From: Diphasiastrum complanatum
Taxonomy: Eukaryota; Streptophyta; Lycopodiopsida; Lycopodiales; Lycopodiaceae
Length of the DNA: 64,000 bases
Direction of reading: 5' to 3'
Assembly (NCBI GenBank): GCA_029204225.1
Contig: CM055102.1
Coordinates: 62,045,168-62,109,167, forward strand
Numbering within the stretch: the first letter of the stretch is position 1; each line of letters opens with the position of its first letter. The position numbers and the translations under genes are program-made. Below, one piece after another: positions 45,291-56,640 of this stretch. Under the pieces are notes generated by a model. That model saw nothing but the letters and a program-made list of their open reading frames with translations. It made no database searches and was not told the origin of the DNA.

Positions 45291-45309
45291 ATCCCCGACA
45301 ACGGCGCCA
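45291..45309 (-). other. Gypsy primer binding site, TGGCGCCGTTGTCGGGGAT
   Basis: This 19-base site on the minus strand is typical of plant Tat/Athila-type gypsy elements and distinguishes this element from all the tRNA-iMet-primed copias here. It lies five bases from the inferred LTR end. Confidence 0.92.
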
Positions 45310-45314
45310 AAAAT

Positions 45315-46489
45315 TGGTATATGTCGTACTATACCAACAGGGTTAATATAGATTTTATAGTAATAATGTCGTTCCCACAGAGGAAAACGTTAGAAAGTTA
45401 TGTTTTTGGTACAATTATGGCAAGTGGTTTCAAGTGTTATTCTGGTTGTCGACAAACATTAAAAAGTAACCAATATTACTTATGTTTGGAATGGGTAATG
45501 TTAATAAATTCAGAACAACAATCTGGCCTCTATCGAATCAAATGAAGAGCGTTCTACAGATGAGATGTTATCAGAGTAGTACAGCAGTACTACACTCTGG
45601 CTGATTAAGGTGTCAACAGAGAATCAAGAATTGTTCGATGTATTCGCGACTGAGCAGACAATTAATTTATCGCGTTCGTGAACTATTCGTTTCTAGACAG
45701 AAGTCCTCAACAACTAAAGCCCAACTTAATGGTTAAAGAACACGAAGAGTTTTAGAATACGTTAGAAACTTATGTCAATGCCAATCAGGAAAATAGATCA
45801 GAGACTCAATTCTTCAGACAAAGATTGTCATCTCATATGTATACATACAACTTTATTCAATGATCGTGCTAGACTGTACCAAAGATAGTCGTTATTCGAG
45901 TGCCAAAAAGAAAGTATTCGCGACAGATGAATAAGATGGTTTAAAGACAGTTCTTTAGAGCATGCTTTACGAAAACACAGCAAACGACTGTAATGCACTA
46001 GAGCGTCTGTCTGATCAGAGAGTAATTTATGAAATGCGTTAGAGATTGTTAGCAGACTCAAGATCACTCACACTCAACAGTGCGGAGAACAGAGATAAGA
46101 GAGAATAACTCACAGAACTTTATTCACTTCTTCAATCTCTTAAATATGCATAAACTCTTCTCTCTTGATGAGTGAAAATACGTTCAACTATACCATAGGA
46201 GGTATACTTAACTATGAGTTAAAATTACTCTAGTTTATCATGTCTTTTCGTATCTAGTCGTTTCGTATGGATGACCTAGTAAAGGTTATCCAAGACAATG
46301 TCTTTTCCTTTTAAAGGTCTTGTCCTTAATTACAAGGCAAGTACTTAGGAGATATATTCCCGAAAATTGACTTAGGCCTCTTCATGATTTATACTTAACC
46401 AGCTCATATCTTCATTTTCAAGTATATCATGCCATATTTATGTTGATATTCAATATTTAACATTTTCGTGGCATCACAACATACCTCCA
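45315..46489 (-). repeat. Gypsy 5' LTR
   Basis: The inner edge, minus-strand ACATATACCA, is well placed by the primer site. The outer edge at about 46489 (minus-strand TGTTGTGATGCCACG) is inferred from the TG terminus and from where Helitron coding sequence resumes. The length, about 1.17 kb, is plausible for Tat-type elements. It appears inserted in or beside the Helitron relic to its right. Confidence 0.7.
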
Positions 46490-49200
46490 CATTCAAGTGA
46501 CACTGAAAATGTAGTGTCAACCACCTGCTGTACGGTACAACTCACCTGTTATCTAACTCTACTCCATGTGAATTCACCGTCACTCCGTTCTCCCTCCACC
46601 TATATGAAACATATCCCTTCACCATTGATGTTTCATCAATGAAATTCCTTGGATAGTTCTTCGATCATTTTTCGTCCTTTATGCACTGGGCATTTGGAAA
46701 TGATGCTCTGCATGGACCGTGTATCATAGATCTCGTGACTATCTCATACAATTCTGGATCTTCCTCTTTCACATGAATCTTTGCACACACAATACGATTG
46801 TAATCTCCAACCATGATGGGTTTGTTCCGCTCCTCCAATATAATCAAAAGGTGGGCGTGAGGCAATCCTCTCTTCTAGAATTCCATGACATGTAGCCTCC
46901 CTATAATGCATCCAAAAATACCATCGTTCTTTAGTAAGTCGATCAAATACTGAAGCTTCATGCTAAAAATCCTCGATACCAAATCAGACCTATCTGTAGT
47001 TTTCTGCTAGTGTTGCAACTCTCTCCTCACCTCCAACCAATTTGGGTTCGCCATCATCGTGATAAACAAATCGGGAGAATCCAACTCCCTAACGATGGCC
47101 ATAGCATCTTGGTATTGCTGATGCATATGACGCGGTGAACCGAGGTATGAAGATGGAAGCACTACTTGCGTTCCTATATTGCTAGAGGAATGAGCTCCCA
47201 CGACATCAATAATACCGTTACGAATTTCTCTACGAAAGCTGTGCTGATTATTGTAGTAGTAGTTCATGTTATTTTGCACCATCTTTGCCATCATGTCACA
47301 TGCGTACTCTTGCAGCAGCCTTCCACTCAAATGGATCGGTGAAACATGCTATGCACGAACCTGTAAATGATAGCAGTAAAACTCTCGAACGGTGACAGCT
47401 TTGTGACTACCCTCTAAATGCTCTTCAAAGGCATCAAAAAGTGCACCGTTATGGACACTATCATCAGCACGTGTGTCATTTCTGATGTGCACATGTGGCA
47501 TTCCCGGATACCACCCATCGGTACCAAATGGAAATAACAGTACAAAATGCAATGCATCATATGACGAACGATGTTGTGTGATGAACTGCAAACCATCCTG
47601 AATGAAATGCAATATGATGTCACGCATTCCGTCACTCGGGATCTCGTCTAAAGGCATAAGCACCGCAGTCTCATTGCTCATGAGAGCATTGAATTGCCTG
47701 CTCAATCTACTCTACGAGCAACCTGATACTATGTGAAGACAAATATCCTTTGTGGCGTTCTCCCGCATGATCCGCGCAACATTCTTAAAACGTTGCGCAA
47801 ATGGACTTACATCCACCATCATGCTCTGCAAGACAGAGAGAACATCACGCCTAAGCTTGGGGTTCAGAGATAATCTCTGATCCGCCTGCAAATCATCACC
47901 ATCCATAAAGTAAATTTGCGAAAAGGAAGGTCTATCTGATGGCAACAAACCACCAATGTGATGGTACAATCGCCCAGACACTCGAAACGTGTACACGCCA
48001 CCTATGGAGTTGGAGATGGATCTATCCATATTCACCCCCATAGATGTGAATGCTAATGAGTTATTATAACCTCAAATGTTCTTCCTAAAATGAGCTCCCA
48101 AGTCATCGGAGGACGTGTACAAATGAAATAGCTCAGAAGGCGGTGATGGCATCAAAGGCAAATACACCTTGCCTTTCATGCAACAGAAACGACTATTCCT
48201 TTCTGTTTTCCATCGCAAGGCCGAACAACAATCACATGCAAACTCCATCCATCCCAAATCATGATGGGATGGAGTTAGGAGCAATCTGCCCATCTCAAAT
48301 AACCTACCAACCCTATCTAGAGCTCTTCTCTTCGTCTGAAATCTATGCCTATGTCATTTAGCTCTAGCTGATCTAGACTATGCCTTTGGAGTCCTATATG
48401 ATGGGTGATTACGCACTTCCTCGGACGTAACACAGCGTGCTGGTGGACCACCCCTATCTAAAAATCTCATCTTTGTGCCGTATCTATGCCTCAACCTTTT
48501 AGTCCTAGCTGATCTAGACTCGACCTCAAGTGTCCTATACGACGGGTGGTTATGCACCTCCTTGGGCGTATTCGACTCTACAAAAGTCGAATCTGCACCT
48601 AAAGACATCAACAAAACTGCCTCTCCTGACTGTACTCCTCTTATAGGCGAGCAGACCTGTGTGATCGACCCTACTCCAAAACTTCTCAGTGTAAAATCCT
48701 CCCCAAATTCTAACCCTGTCACAAGCAAACCAACATCTACTCCAAGAGAAGTGTCATCGTGAACACTCGCAATGATGGCTGAACCAACTGCATTTCTATG
48801 AACACCCTGATGAACCTGCTCCAACTCGTGAGAGAGAAGCCTCCTTTTCGCTCTTGTCCTCCGCTCTAATCTACTCTTCCTCTCTGACCTAGACTCCAAG
48901 TCCGACGTTCTATACATGACATTGCCACGCACATGCTCTGGCGCGACTAGCCCCCCTGAACTACCCACACCACCGACACTAACAGTCAACATGTGCTCGA
49001 CACTCTGCAAGTTTGAGACCAAACTTGCGGTCGAACATGTTGCCTCCTCAACGACACAAACTAGAGGTGCAAGCGACAATGCCCTACGCACTGCTTGTCG
49101 CTTCCTATTCAACCTCCTCCTCTTTGCAGATCGGCTCTCACCCTCCGGAGTGATGTACGAAAGGTTGCTCCGCACACACTCGGGAGTGTCCATATCATGG
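46490..49200 (-). pseudogene. Canonical plant Helitron Rep/N-terminal region
   Basis: Minus-strand frames in order. 49193-48378 holds four basic repeats of the pattern SYRTPE-ESRSAR-RLR. 48293-47712 has DLGWMEFACDCCSALRW and GRLYHHIGGLLP, then YFMDGDDLQADQR. 47705-47349 has LPLDEIPSDG-type residues, HFVLLFPFGTDGW and HIRND. 47330-47007 has LSGRLLQEYACDMM and LGSPRHMHQQYQDAM. 46865-46665 starts with the HUH site LPHAHLLIILEE, both histidines kept, and continues DPELYEIVTRSMIHGPC. Stops separate the frames and no Pif1 helicase follows; the gypsy LTR begins instead. This is the ordinary plant Helitron class, distinct from the Helentron relics. Confidence 0.88.
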
Positions 49201-49287
49201 AATCACTATCTCAAATGCAAAACACCTGCAACAATTGGAACAAAAACCATCAAGTTTCATATCAAACATTGGAAAAAACCTAACTAA

Positions 49288-49800
49288 ACCCTACACTTAG
49301 TTCCTCTATACCAACCAAATCAAATAGTCAATAATGATTTATCAAATGTAACATTATTCATGTATATTGTGTGGTAAAAAATATTTCACAACAATATTTG
49401 AATTGTAGAGTGATATTGTTAAGATATTGGTTATGATTTATTGGCTAATTTTGAGGCGTAACAATTGGTTGCAATTATTTTTAAGCAAGGTGCAGCAATA
49501 ATGTAATGCAATAAGTGGGTCTGCCGAGACCCTTTTCACCTGGACGGGCAAACGTGATATGCCTTGGGACCCCTCTTTGCGCTTTCCTGGAACGGAACGG
49601 GTGTGTGTGCCATTCGGCGCGCGATGTTTGTCCACTCAGATGCTTGCCACGTGATAAATATTGTGATTGGGAACACACCAGAGTTACGGTTTTGCGATCC
49701 AATTCTGGCGATCGATGCAACGAACAAATTGCTTACTTTCTCTACTCATCCGTCCATTCTTTCTATCTTATTATTCTACGCAGCAGCAGCAGCAGAAGAG
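49288..49800 (+). promoter_or_regulatory. Upstream region of the saccharopine-dehydrogenase-like gene
   Basis: GC rises from about 49520. A GATAAATATT element at about 49654 could serve as a TATA-like box, and the CAGCAGCAGCAG-rich leader precedes the ATG. A CCACGTG G-box core lies at about 49648. The transcription start cannot be placed from sequence alone. Overlapping frames here are not convincing genes. Confidence 0.35.
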
Positions 49801-50457
49801 ATGGTGGAAAAGCTGGTGGATGTGGTGGTGTTCGGAGCCTCGGGCTACACAGGCAAGCACGTAGTGCGAGAAATTTTGAAGTTTGCAGATGCTCCAGGAG
49901 GAGGGCAGAGACGGATTGCCATTGCTGGGCGCAGCAAGGCCAAGCTAACATCCGCCCTGGACTGGGCGCTGGCTGGAAAGCCCTCCCCCGTGTCTGTTTA
50001 CATCCTGGAAGCGGACGTTGGCAATCCCGCATCCCTCGCTTCTCTCTGTAACAAAACACGCCTGCTTCTGAATTGCGTGGGGCCGTATCGCCTCTATGGC
50101 GAGCCTGTGTTTGCTGCCTGTGTGGAGGCGGGCATAGACTACCTGGACGTGTCGGGGGAGCCTGACTTCATGGAGAGGATGGAGTTCAAGTATGGGGAGC
50201 AGGCAAAGAAGCAGGGGTCACTGATGGTAAGTGCATGCGGCTTTGATTGTATTCCGGCTGAGCTTGGAGTTTTGTTCAATTCTCGCCAGTTTGCTGCTCC
50301 TGCCCTCCCTCAGACTGTGAACTCTTACCTTGTTCTGGAAAGTAAAACTGGCATTCGAGGAAACATTGGGACGTGGGAATCCCTTGTGCTGGGCGTTGCA
50401 AATGAGGCTGATCTTAAAAAGTTCAGGAAGAGTAGGCCTCGGCGTGCTAGGCTTCAG
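49801..50457 (+). CDS. Saccharopine dehydrogenase-like oxidoreductase, exon 1
   Basis: 219 codons from ATG 49801 (MVEKLVDVVVFGASGYTGKH) to a CAG/GTAAAA donor at 50457/50458, phase 0. The Rossmann nucleotide-binding motif GASGYTG is at residues 11-17. LLNCVGPYRLYGEPVFAAC, YLDVSGEPDFMERM and SACGFDCIPAELG are hallmarks of the plant saccharopine-dehydrogenase-like (SCCPDH) family. Family proteins are about 430-450 residues, so the C-terminal half is missing. The break falls just after the RRSRPRR-type segment. The ATG has G at -3 and G at +4 and begins the conserved domain. No second exon is visible in the remaining 13.5 kb, so either the intron is very long and filled with transposons or the gene is truncated. 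The substrate of plant members is uncertain. Confidence 0.9.
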
Positions 50458-51446
50458 GTAAAATTTCTGCTTCAGAGAACATTGATCAAACAGTACCAAA
50501 ACTATGCTCTTGTTTCAGTATCGAATCAATCTTTGGGTAAATTGCAATTGTTTTGAATAGAGGCCATAAGATAGAAATGAACAAAATGAGAAAAGATCAC
50601 GGAGGCATCAACTTTTCGTGTTCTTTTCCTTCCAAAGACGAGACTTCTTCTCATTTGATCAACCGTGGAATTTTCCCAAAGATTTTCAAGAAGTGAAAAT
50701 TATGAAAGCAATGCAAATTCTAAATTTTAGGACTTCGAGGTGTGCCAGTAAAGTTTCGTTTTTTTGGTGGAATATATGTGCAATTATTGGCCAGGCAAAT
50801 TATGTGCTGAGGATCACCCTTGTTTCTTGCAAGTTTGGATTGAGACGTGTGGTAGAACATATGCTCCATTAATGGTTTGCTTGTATCACAGAATCACCTC
50901 CCCCTTTCTAACAGGTCTATCAAGATTGGTGGCCTCATTGCATGTGACAATGGGGTTAGACTAAAGTTTGTGAGAATGCTGGAACTATGCCATATATGTA
51001 TTATGATGTCAAATCACAAATCTAGCATCGCGTTAAGCATAAGAGGATACTGAAAGAACATCAAATGAACATCAAATGTAGTCAATAACTGATAATCTAC
51101 AAGGAAGAGCAATGAGTCTTCTGCAAAGAACTTAATAACAAACCAAATTATAAGCGATTAAGTGAATGTTTCTTCTTCATACTAGTTCGTCAATGAGATT
51201 AGGGCTGAATTTCTACTTTGGAAAGGAAGTATAAAAGTTCCTTCAAAAAATAGTGCTTCCTCCTCGAGAAGCTCAATCTACCTTGTGAATGAAAGTAAGT
51301 AGTGGTCCCAGGATCAATACCTGCTTGTGAATAAAAATAATCACTAGTTTTGTCAAGCAGAATGGGTATTGTCCACATAATCCCTAAAAATGTTGTACGT
51401 CTATAGCACCCCTTGCTAACACAAACATTGGCCCAAATGTGAGCTA
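50458..51446. other. Intron or flank, no recognised gene
   Basis: Begins with a donor-like GTAAAA. In-frame reading runs 33 codons further to a stop, without family similarity, which supports splicing. No acceptor followed by a family-like exon was found. Confidence 0.45.
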
Positions 51447-51660
51447 TTACATATTGGAAAAGTGATGTAGTTGCTTGCAAGATGTAATTTCAAAACAGCC
51501 TATAGTCTTGATAAGCATATGAGAGGCTACTATAGGCACCACATCCCTATTAATGGCACGATTTGGAAGATCCTTGACCTTCGTAAAGTGTTCAGTTTTT
51601 GAACTACTTAAGTCCATCGGGACGGTGTGTAGTTTGTTCTTCAAATAAAAGATCCTTGTT
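51447..51660 (-). pseudogene. Copia gag (UBN2-type) scrap
   Basis: The minus strand reads FYLKNKLHTVPMDLSSSKTE, then HFTKVKDLPNRAI. This resembles the gag_pre/UBN2 segment of copia elements (LKNKL, then EHFTKVKDL). The flanking frames do not continue gag. It is from a different copia lineage than the neighbouring NA-copia. Confidence 0.5.
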
Positions 51661-51770
51661 GTATGAGTAGTCTTGAACATGGACCTAAGAATTTTTTGAA
51701 CCTTATGTGACTCTCTAGCATTCGAATGTGATACATTATGTTGTCCTTCCTATAATTTTTCACACAAGAT

Positions 51771-52163
51771 TGCAAGATAACATCATGAGAGTGCACCAAT
51801 GAGTAGTAGAACCCAAAGAAAACCATGTATAATGATGAAATGAGAGAGAGAAGAGACAAGATGTGTCGCTCCACGAGTTACATCCTTTTATAGAGTGTCC
51901 AAACCCTATTTGGCCACTTTCCCTCTAAAATGTAAACCTTACTATTTTTGGGTCTAGATTCAATGTACCCAAAGTTCAAATTTGAATCTCTCTCAAACTC
52001 GACTACCAACTTTCCCACACTTTCAAAAAGTGTTTATTGAATGTATTTTAAACTAATATAACTTCAAAAAGTTTATCTCTAAGTCTAAAATGAGTTTTGG
52101 CCTCTTATTAACAATTTACCAAAATATGACTAAACTAGACTAAACTAGTTGAAATCTTTCACA
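51771..52163 (-). repeat. 3' LTR of NA-copia copy 2, outer end missing
   Basis: 393 bases matching 56253-56640 (shared GAGAGTGCACCAATGAGTAG and CACACTTTCAAAAAGTG blocks). The inner end, minus-strand TGTGAAAGATTTC, is intact and abuts a polypurine tract. The outer 103 bases are missing, so no target duplication can be tested. It differs from the right LTR by several substitutions and small indels, so the insertion is not recent. Confidence 0.88.
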
Positions 52164-52179
52164 CTCCCTCTTCAACTAG
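52164..52179 (-). other. Polypurine tract of NA-copia copy 2
   Basis: Minus-strand GTTGAAGAGGGAG directly before the 3' LTR start. Confidence 0.75.
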
Positions 52180-54535
52180 TTTTGGTATAGTTTTGACAAT
52201 AGAACTTTGATCCAACTTTATAATGATCTCCATCCTAAGTATAGATCTCCTTTCTAAGGTTCTAAAGTATCTTTCATAATTGATATAGAGAACAGTGTCC
52301 AAATTGGATGCTTCACTATCTCTTACATCAATTTTACACATCAAGATATAACTAGAACATGAAGAACCAAATAGAATGTGAATGAAATGACTCCTCCATG
52401 TTTCAAACTTTGAACTCTCTGGAAAATTACAGCAACCAAACAATAAATGTGAATGATGACCATTTGCTTGCTTGTCTCCTTTAACTTTGTCCTTTCTTGA
52501 TATGTCTCCACCATAAAACTCCATGAATGAGCCTCCATCTCCATCTTGCCACAAGATATCATCAACACTCGATGACTTGGCCATGAATGAGTGACATAAT
52601 GAACCTCCATTAGCTTCATTTTCATCAGCAAAACCAGCCAAGAATGCTAGTACAACTCCAACAATAAGATATTGCAAGACAATGTAGCTAGTTTGTCCAT
52701 ATCTTGACAATTTGCATACATCCACATGAAATAGCTCAAACATGAGATAGAACAAGTAAAGTAAACTTGAACAACACTTCCTTGTTGCTCCTTTGACCTT
52801 ACTTGAGTCTTCAACAGATCCATAACATCTTTGCCAAATAACCTTCCTTTGATGCTCTTGACTAGCTCCAAATTGCCACCTTTCCTTTTGTGTTGTTGAA
52901 GCCCTTTGAGACCAACCTCTTGATCTTCCTCTTGACCATCAAAGTCATTGAACAAACTTTGTTTTCCAGATCCATTACTTCCTTTCCAGTATGAAAACCA
53001 TGAGAACCAATATCCACTTGCATAGCATCATCTACACAAGAAGATTTTCCAAAACATGTGAGTAAAGCAAAGTGAGTCGCTTCCACTTGCTTACCTTTCT
53101 CTTGATCATCAAAGATATCAAAGATATGAATATCTTCAGACTTGAACCTCTGGAAATACTCCCTCTCAAACATATGATCTAGATCCAACAAGATCTCATC
53201 AATGCTTGATCTCGAAATTTCACAAAGGTTAGTGAAAACAATGTCACCAATGTCACCATCATAAATCAAAAGATAGATTCCAAACTTTCCATCCAACATG
53301 AAGTAGAGTAGGTGAAGATGAGTATCAAACCTAATAAATCCAGCCTTCTTGAGTCCATAACAAACCTCAATAAGCTCACCAAAGAGATCTCCCTTGCCTT
53401 TAAGAAATTGCCTCTCGATTTGCTCCATGTAGTCTTCTCCAACCAACCTTTTGCCATCTCGATCATGAGTGATCAATTCATAATCATAGAATCCTTTGAG
53501 TTGATGAAGAGATGTGAGATCCATGCCTTGGATCTTCCCAAGAACCAATCTTCCATTGCTCTTTCCTTCATAAGACTCCCTCTTAATGATTGCATCATAA
53601 GAAGTAGAAACCTCAAAGACATTAGAAGCCATGAAAAAAATGATTAGTACCTTCAACATAAGGATGATTGAAGTACTCTCTTTTTTCAAACAAGAACTTC
53701 TACTCAACGATTTAGGTATTGACTCATATAATAATGATTCTTCTTCACTATCATTCACAATGACATCATTCAAAGTACATCCTACTTTGAACTCTTCACA
53801 TACTTCTCTTTTTTTTGACTTGTGACTATCTCCCTCACCAAGTCTCTTGATAGAATCATTTGATCTATTCTCTTTATGAAGACATGTGACTCCACTTGCT
53901 GCAAAAATGACTTTCTTGGACTCATCACAAAAGAATGTAAAAGAACCATCTCCTTCATGAATGCACCTAGCAACATCTTTTTCCATATGATCAAAGAAAT
54001 CATTAACAACATTTTTTTCCAAGGAAGAACCTTCACCTCTATTGATGAAGTTAGCTCTTTCCTTACCTTTTGCATGCTTGCACTTGCCATGAAAAACCAT
54101 TGAAACACCATCATTATCCTCAAGACTAGCCAAGTTAGCACAAAGATGAACATCTCCAAGAAGCATATTAGATCTTGACCTAGATCTAGCATAATGAAGC
54201 TTTTTAAACTTTGCATAAGATCCACCAATTTGATTGATGCTAAAAGGTAACTTTGGAAAGTTGAGACCAATCTCCTTTTCCATTCCATCCTTTTTGTTAG
54301 CCATAACAAAAGCATCAAGCTTGAAAAGTCTACCTTGTCTATTGCCCCTAGCAACCAAGATTTCTTCCTCTGTAATGAAGCAAGCATCACCACCAAACTT
54401 TACCATGTATCCTTTCTCTATCATTTGACCAACACTTAAGCAAATTCTTTGAAAGTGAAGGAATGTAAAGAACACCATCAAGTTTTGCTTTCCTATTAGT
54501 AGAGAGACAAATACGAATCGAATCAATACCTTCAA
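52180..54535 (-). CDS. NA-copia non-standard ORF with eroded integrase/RT traces
   Basis: A 557-residue open frame (54535-52862) followed by a 198-residue frame (52755-52159) that runs to the polypurine tract. The first part ends the protease/pre-integrase region (RQGRLFKLDAFV). One integrase-like scrap, LLGDVHLCANLASLEDNDG, remains. A long segment matches copy 1 (6653-7637), including GKIQGMDLTSLHQLKGFYDY. Later, CYGLKKAGF and YFMLDGKFGIYLLIYDGDIG look like decayed YGLKQAP and YVDD motifs of copia RT. No catalytic triad for integrase, RT or RNase H is present. Yet the frame stays open for 557 codons. The protein may be non-catalytic and mobilised by related copias. Function unknown. Confidence 0.6.
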
Positions 54536-55550
54536 TCACACGCTCACCACCATTGGCCATGTGTATCACTTTCTTGGCTCCATCATAAGTGACCAAAGAA
54601 GTAAAGAACTCCTTATGACTAGTCATGTGTGAACTAGCTCCACTATCAATCCACCATGAATCTTTGTCACTTTCACTTGATATTGGACTTGAAGAACACA
54701 TCAAAAGAGAATCACCACCACCTAGATCCTCATCATTAGTAGTAAAGTTGATTTGCTTGCTACCTTCCTTTGCTTCTTCAAACATTCATTTGCAAAATGC
54801 CCTTTGATTCCACAATAAAAGCATTTTAACTTAGATTTATCTTTCTTTTTGCCAAAAGAAGAAGTCTCACCTTGATCTTGCCCTTTAGACCACTTGCCTT
54901 TGCCTTTGCCCTTGAACTTGCCTTTGATGAACATAGCCTCCTCTTCATATTGAGATGTCGATGTAGATCCACCTCCTCTTGATTGAAGCCTATACTCCTC
55001 ATTCACCAAGATCTCTTGCAAATCCACAATACTTGGCAAAGTCTTTTGAATAGCAAAATTTTGAACAAGATTAGCATGATCATCCAACAAGCCATTAAGT
55101 ATAACTTGAACAAGTTCTACCTCCTTAATCATCAATACATGCTAACTCATCATTGAATGCTTTAACCCTCAAAACAAAAGCATGAGTACTCTCTTCTTTC
55201 TTTTGCAAACTTTGAAAGATTTGCCTCCTAAGAGTAAGCACTCTTGATGTAGACTTGGATTCATAAAGCTTCTTCAAAGCTTCCCAAGCCTCCAAAGATG
55301 ATGTGCACTTACCAACTTCCTTGAGAAGTTCATTGGTAACATTCATCTTAATCATGTGTAGAGCTCTTTTAGCTCTCTTGTCATATCTCACTTGATCTTG
55401 AGGTGCTTGAGGCCTCTCCTCCACACCTGGAACAATCTCCATCAACTCATTCATCTCCAATAAGGACCCCATCCTCACCTTCCAAGTAGAATAGTTGATT
55501 GAGGTAAGCCTATCATTGCTTTCCAACATGAATCCACCACTTGTAGCCAT
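54387..55550 (-). pseudogene. NA-copia copy 2 gag and protease
   Basis: Gag starts at ATG 55550 (MATSGGFMLESNDRL, YSTWKVRMGSL) with TNELLKEVGKCTSSLEAWEAL. A small frameshift lies near 55130. The zinc knuckle CFYCGIKGHFANEC is intact near 54810, where copy 1 is broken. A second frameshift near 54760 leads to protease WWIDSGASSHMT near 54645. The frame changes again near 54440 into the non-standard ORF. Gag, zinc knuckle and protease motifs are all recognisable, so only a few changes separate it from an open gag-protease. Confidence 0.85.
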
Positions 55551-56136
55551 GTTGCAATGACCTGATCTTCTTTCATCCTGTTCCAATGCACAAAGCACTC
55601 TCTTGAATGTCAACAAATGAACTCAAGAAGAAATCACAAAGATATGGAACCTCTCAAATCTCTTCTAGCACTTCTAACTAGAAAATCAACACATCGAATA
55701 GTGAAATCTTGATCAACCTATGATCTATCCTCAATCTAATGATTCTTGCCACTTCCTAAGATTGAAACACACTTAAATGAAGTTCAGTAACCTCACAAAC
55801 TAGAGATCCAATCAAAATTAGGGTTTTGACAAAATCACAAAAAATTGAATATCTCAAATTCTACATGCAATTTCTAGAAACTTGATATATCTTCTTGTAG
55901 ACTCCAATGAGACCTTCCTAATGCACCAAAAATCATCTAAATCCAGTAAGCCAAGTGTGAAATCGGAATTGATTAAGTATATAACCCTATATTGAGTTTT
56001 GACCTACAAAAGATCAATTTTACACATGCAAAAATGCTGATTTTTGAGTAAAAATCAATCTAGCATGCTCTAGCATTGGTAACTCCTCCAAATCCTTGCT
56101 AAAGATGGCTGATCCTTTCATAACCTGAAACACAAT

Positions 56137-56149
56137 AGCTCTGATACCA
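56137..56149 (-). other. tRNA-iMet primer binding site
   Basis: Minus-strand TGGTATCAGAGCT follows the 5' LTR end (CCTTCACA). Confidence 0.9.
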
Positions 56150-56640
56150 TGTGAAGGATTTCGGATCATTCAAGATCCAATCCATGTCCCTGATCTTTGG
56201 TTACAATAAGGAGCAAACCAACAATCCTGCCAATGTAAAAAAATCAGCATCTTGCAAGATAACATCATGAGAGTGCACCAATGAGTAGTAGAACCCAAAG
56301 AGAACCATGTATAATGATGAAATGAGAGAGAGAAGAGAGAAGATGTGTCTTTCCACGAGTTACATCCTTTTATAGAGTGTCCAAACCCTATTTGGCCACT
56401 TGGCTTTCCCTTCAAAATGTAAACCCTACTATGTTTGGGTCTAGATTCAATGTACCCAAAGTTCAAATTTGAATCTCTCTCAAACTCGACTACCAACTTT
56501 CCCACACTTTCAAAAAGTGTTTACTGAATGTATTTTAAACTAATATAACTTCAAAAAGTTAATCTCTAAGTCTAAAATGAGTTTTGGCCTCTTATTGACA
56601 ATTTACCAAAATATGACTAAACTAGTTGAAATCTCTCACA
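56150..56640 (-). repeat. 5' LTR of NA-copia copy 2
   Basis: 491 bases, minus-strand TGTGAGAGATTTCAAC to AATCCTTCACA, complete at both ends. It lacks the TC microsatellite of the copy 1 LTR. GAGAGAGAAGAGAGAA at about 56326-56341 may be the short seed from which that microsatellite grew. Confidence 0.9.

Noticed and set aside
49515-50051. 178-codon frame overlapping the dehydrogenase exon
   Set aside because: It is an out-of-frame shadow of the GC-rich exon; the other frame has clear family motifs.
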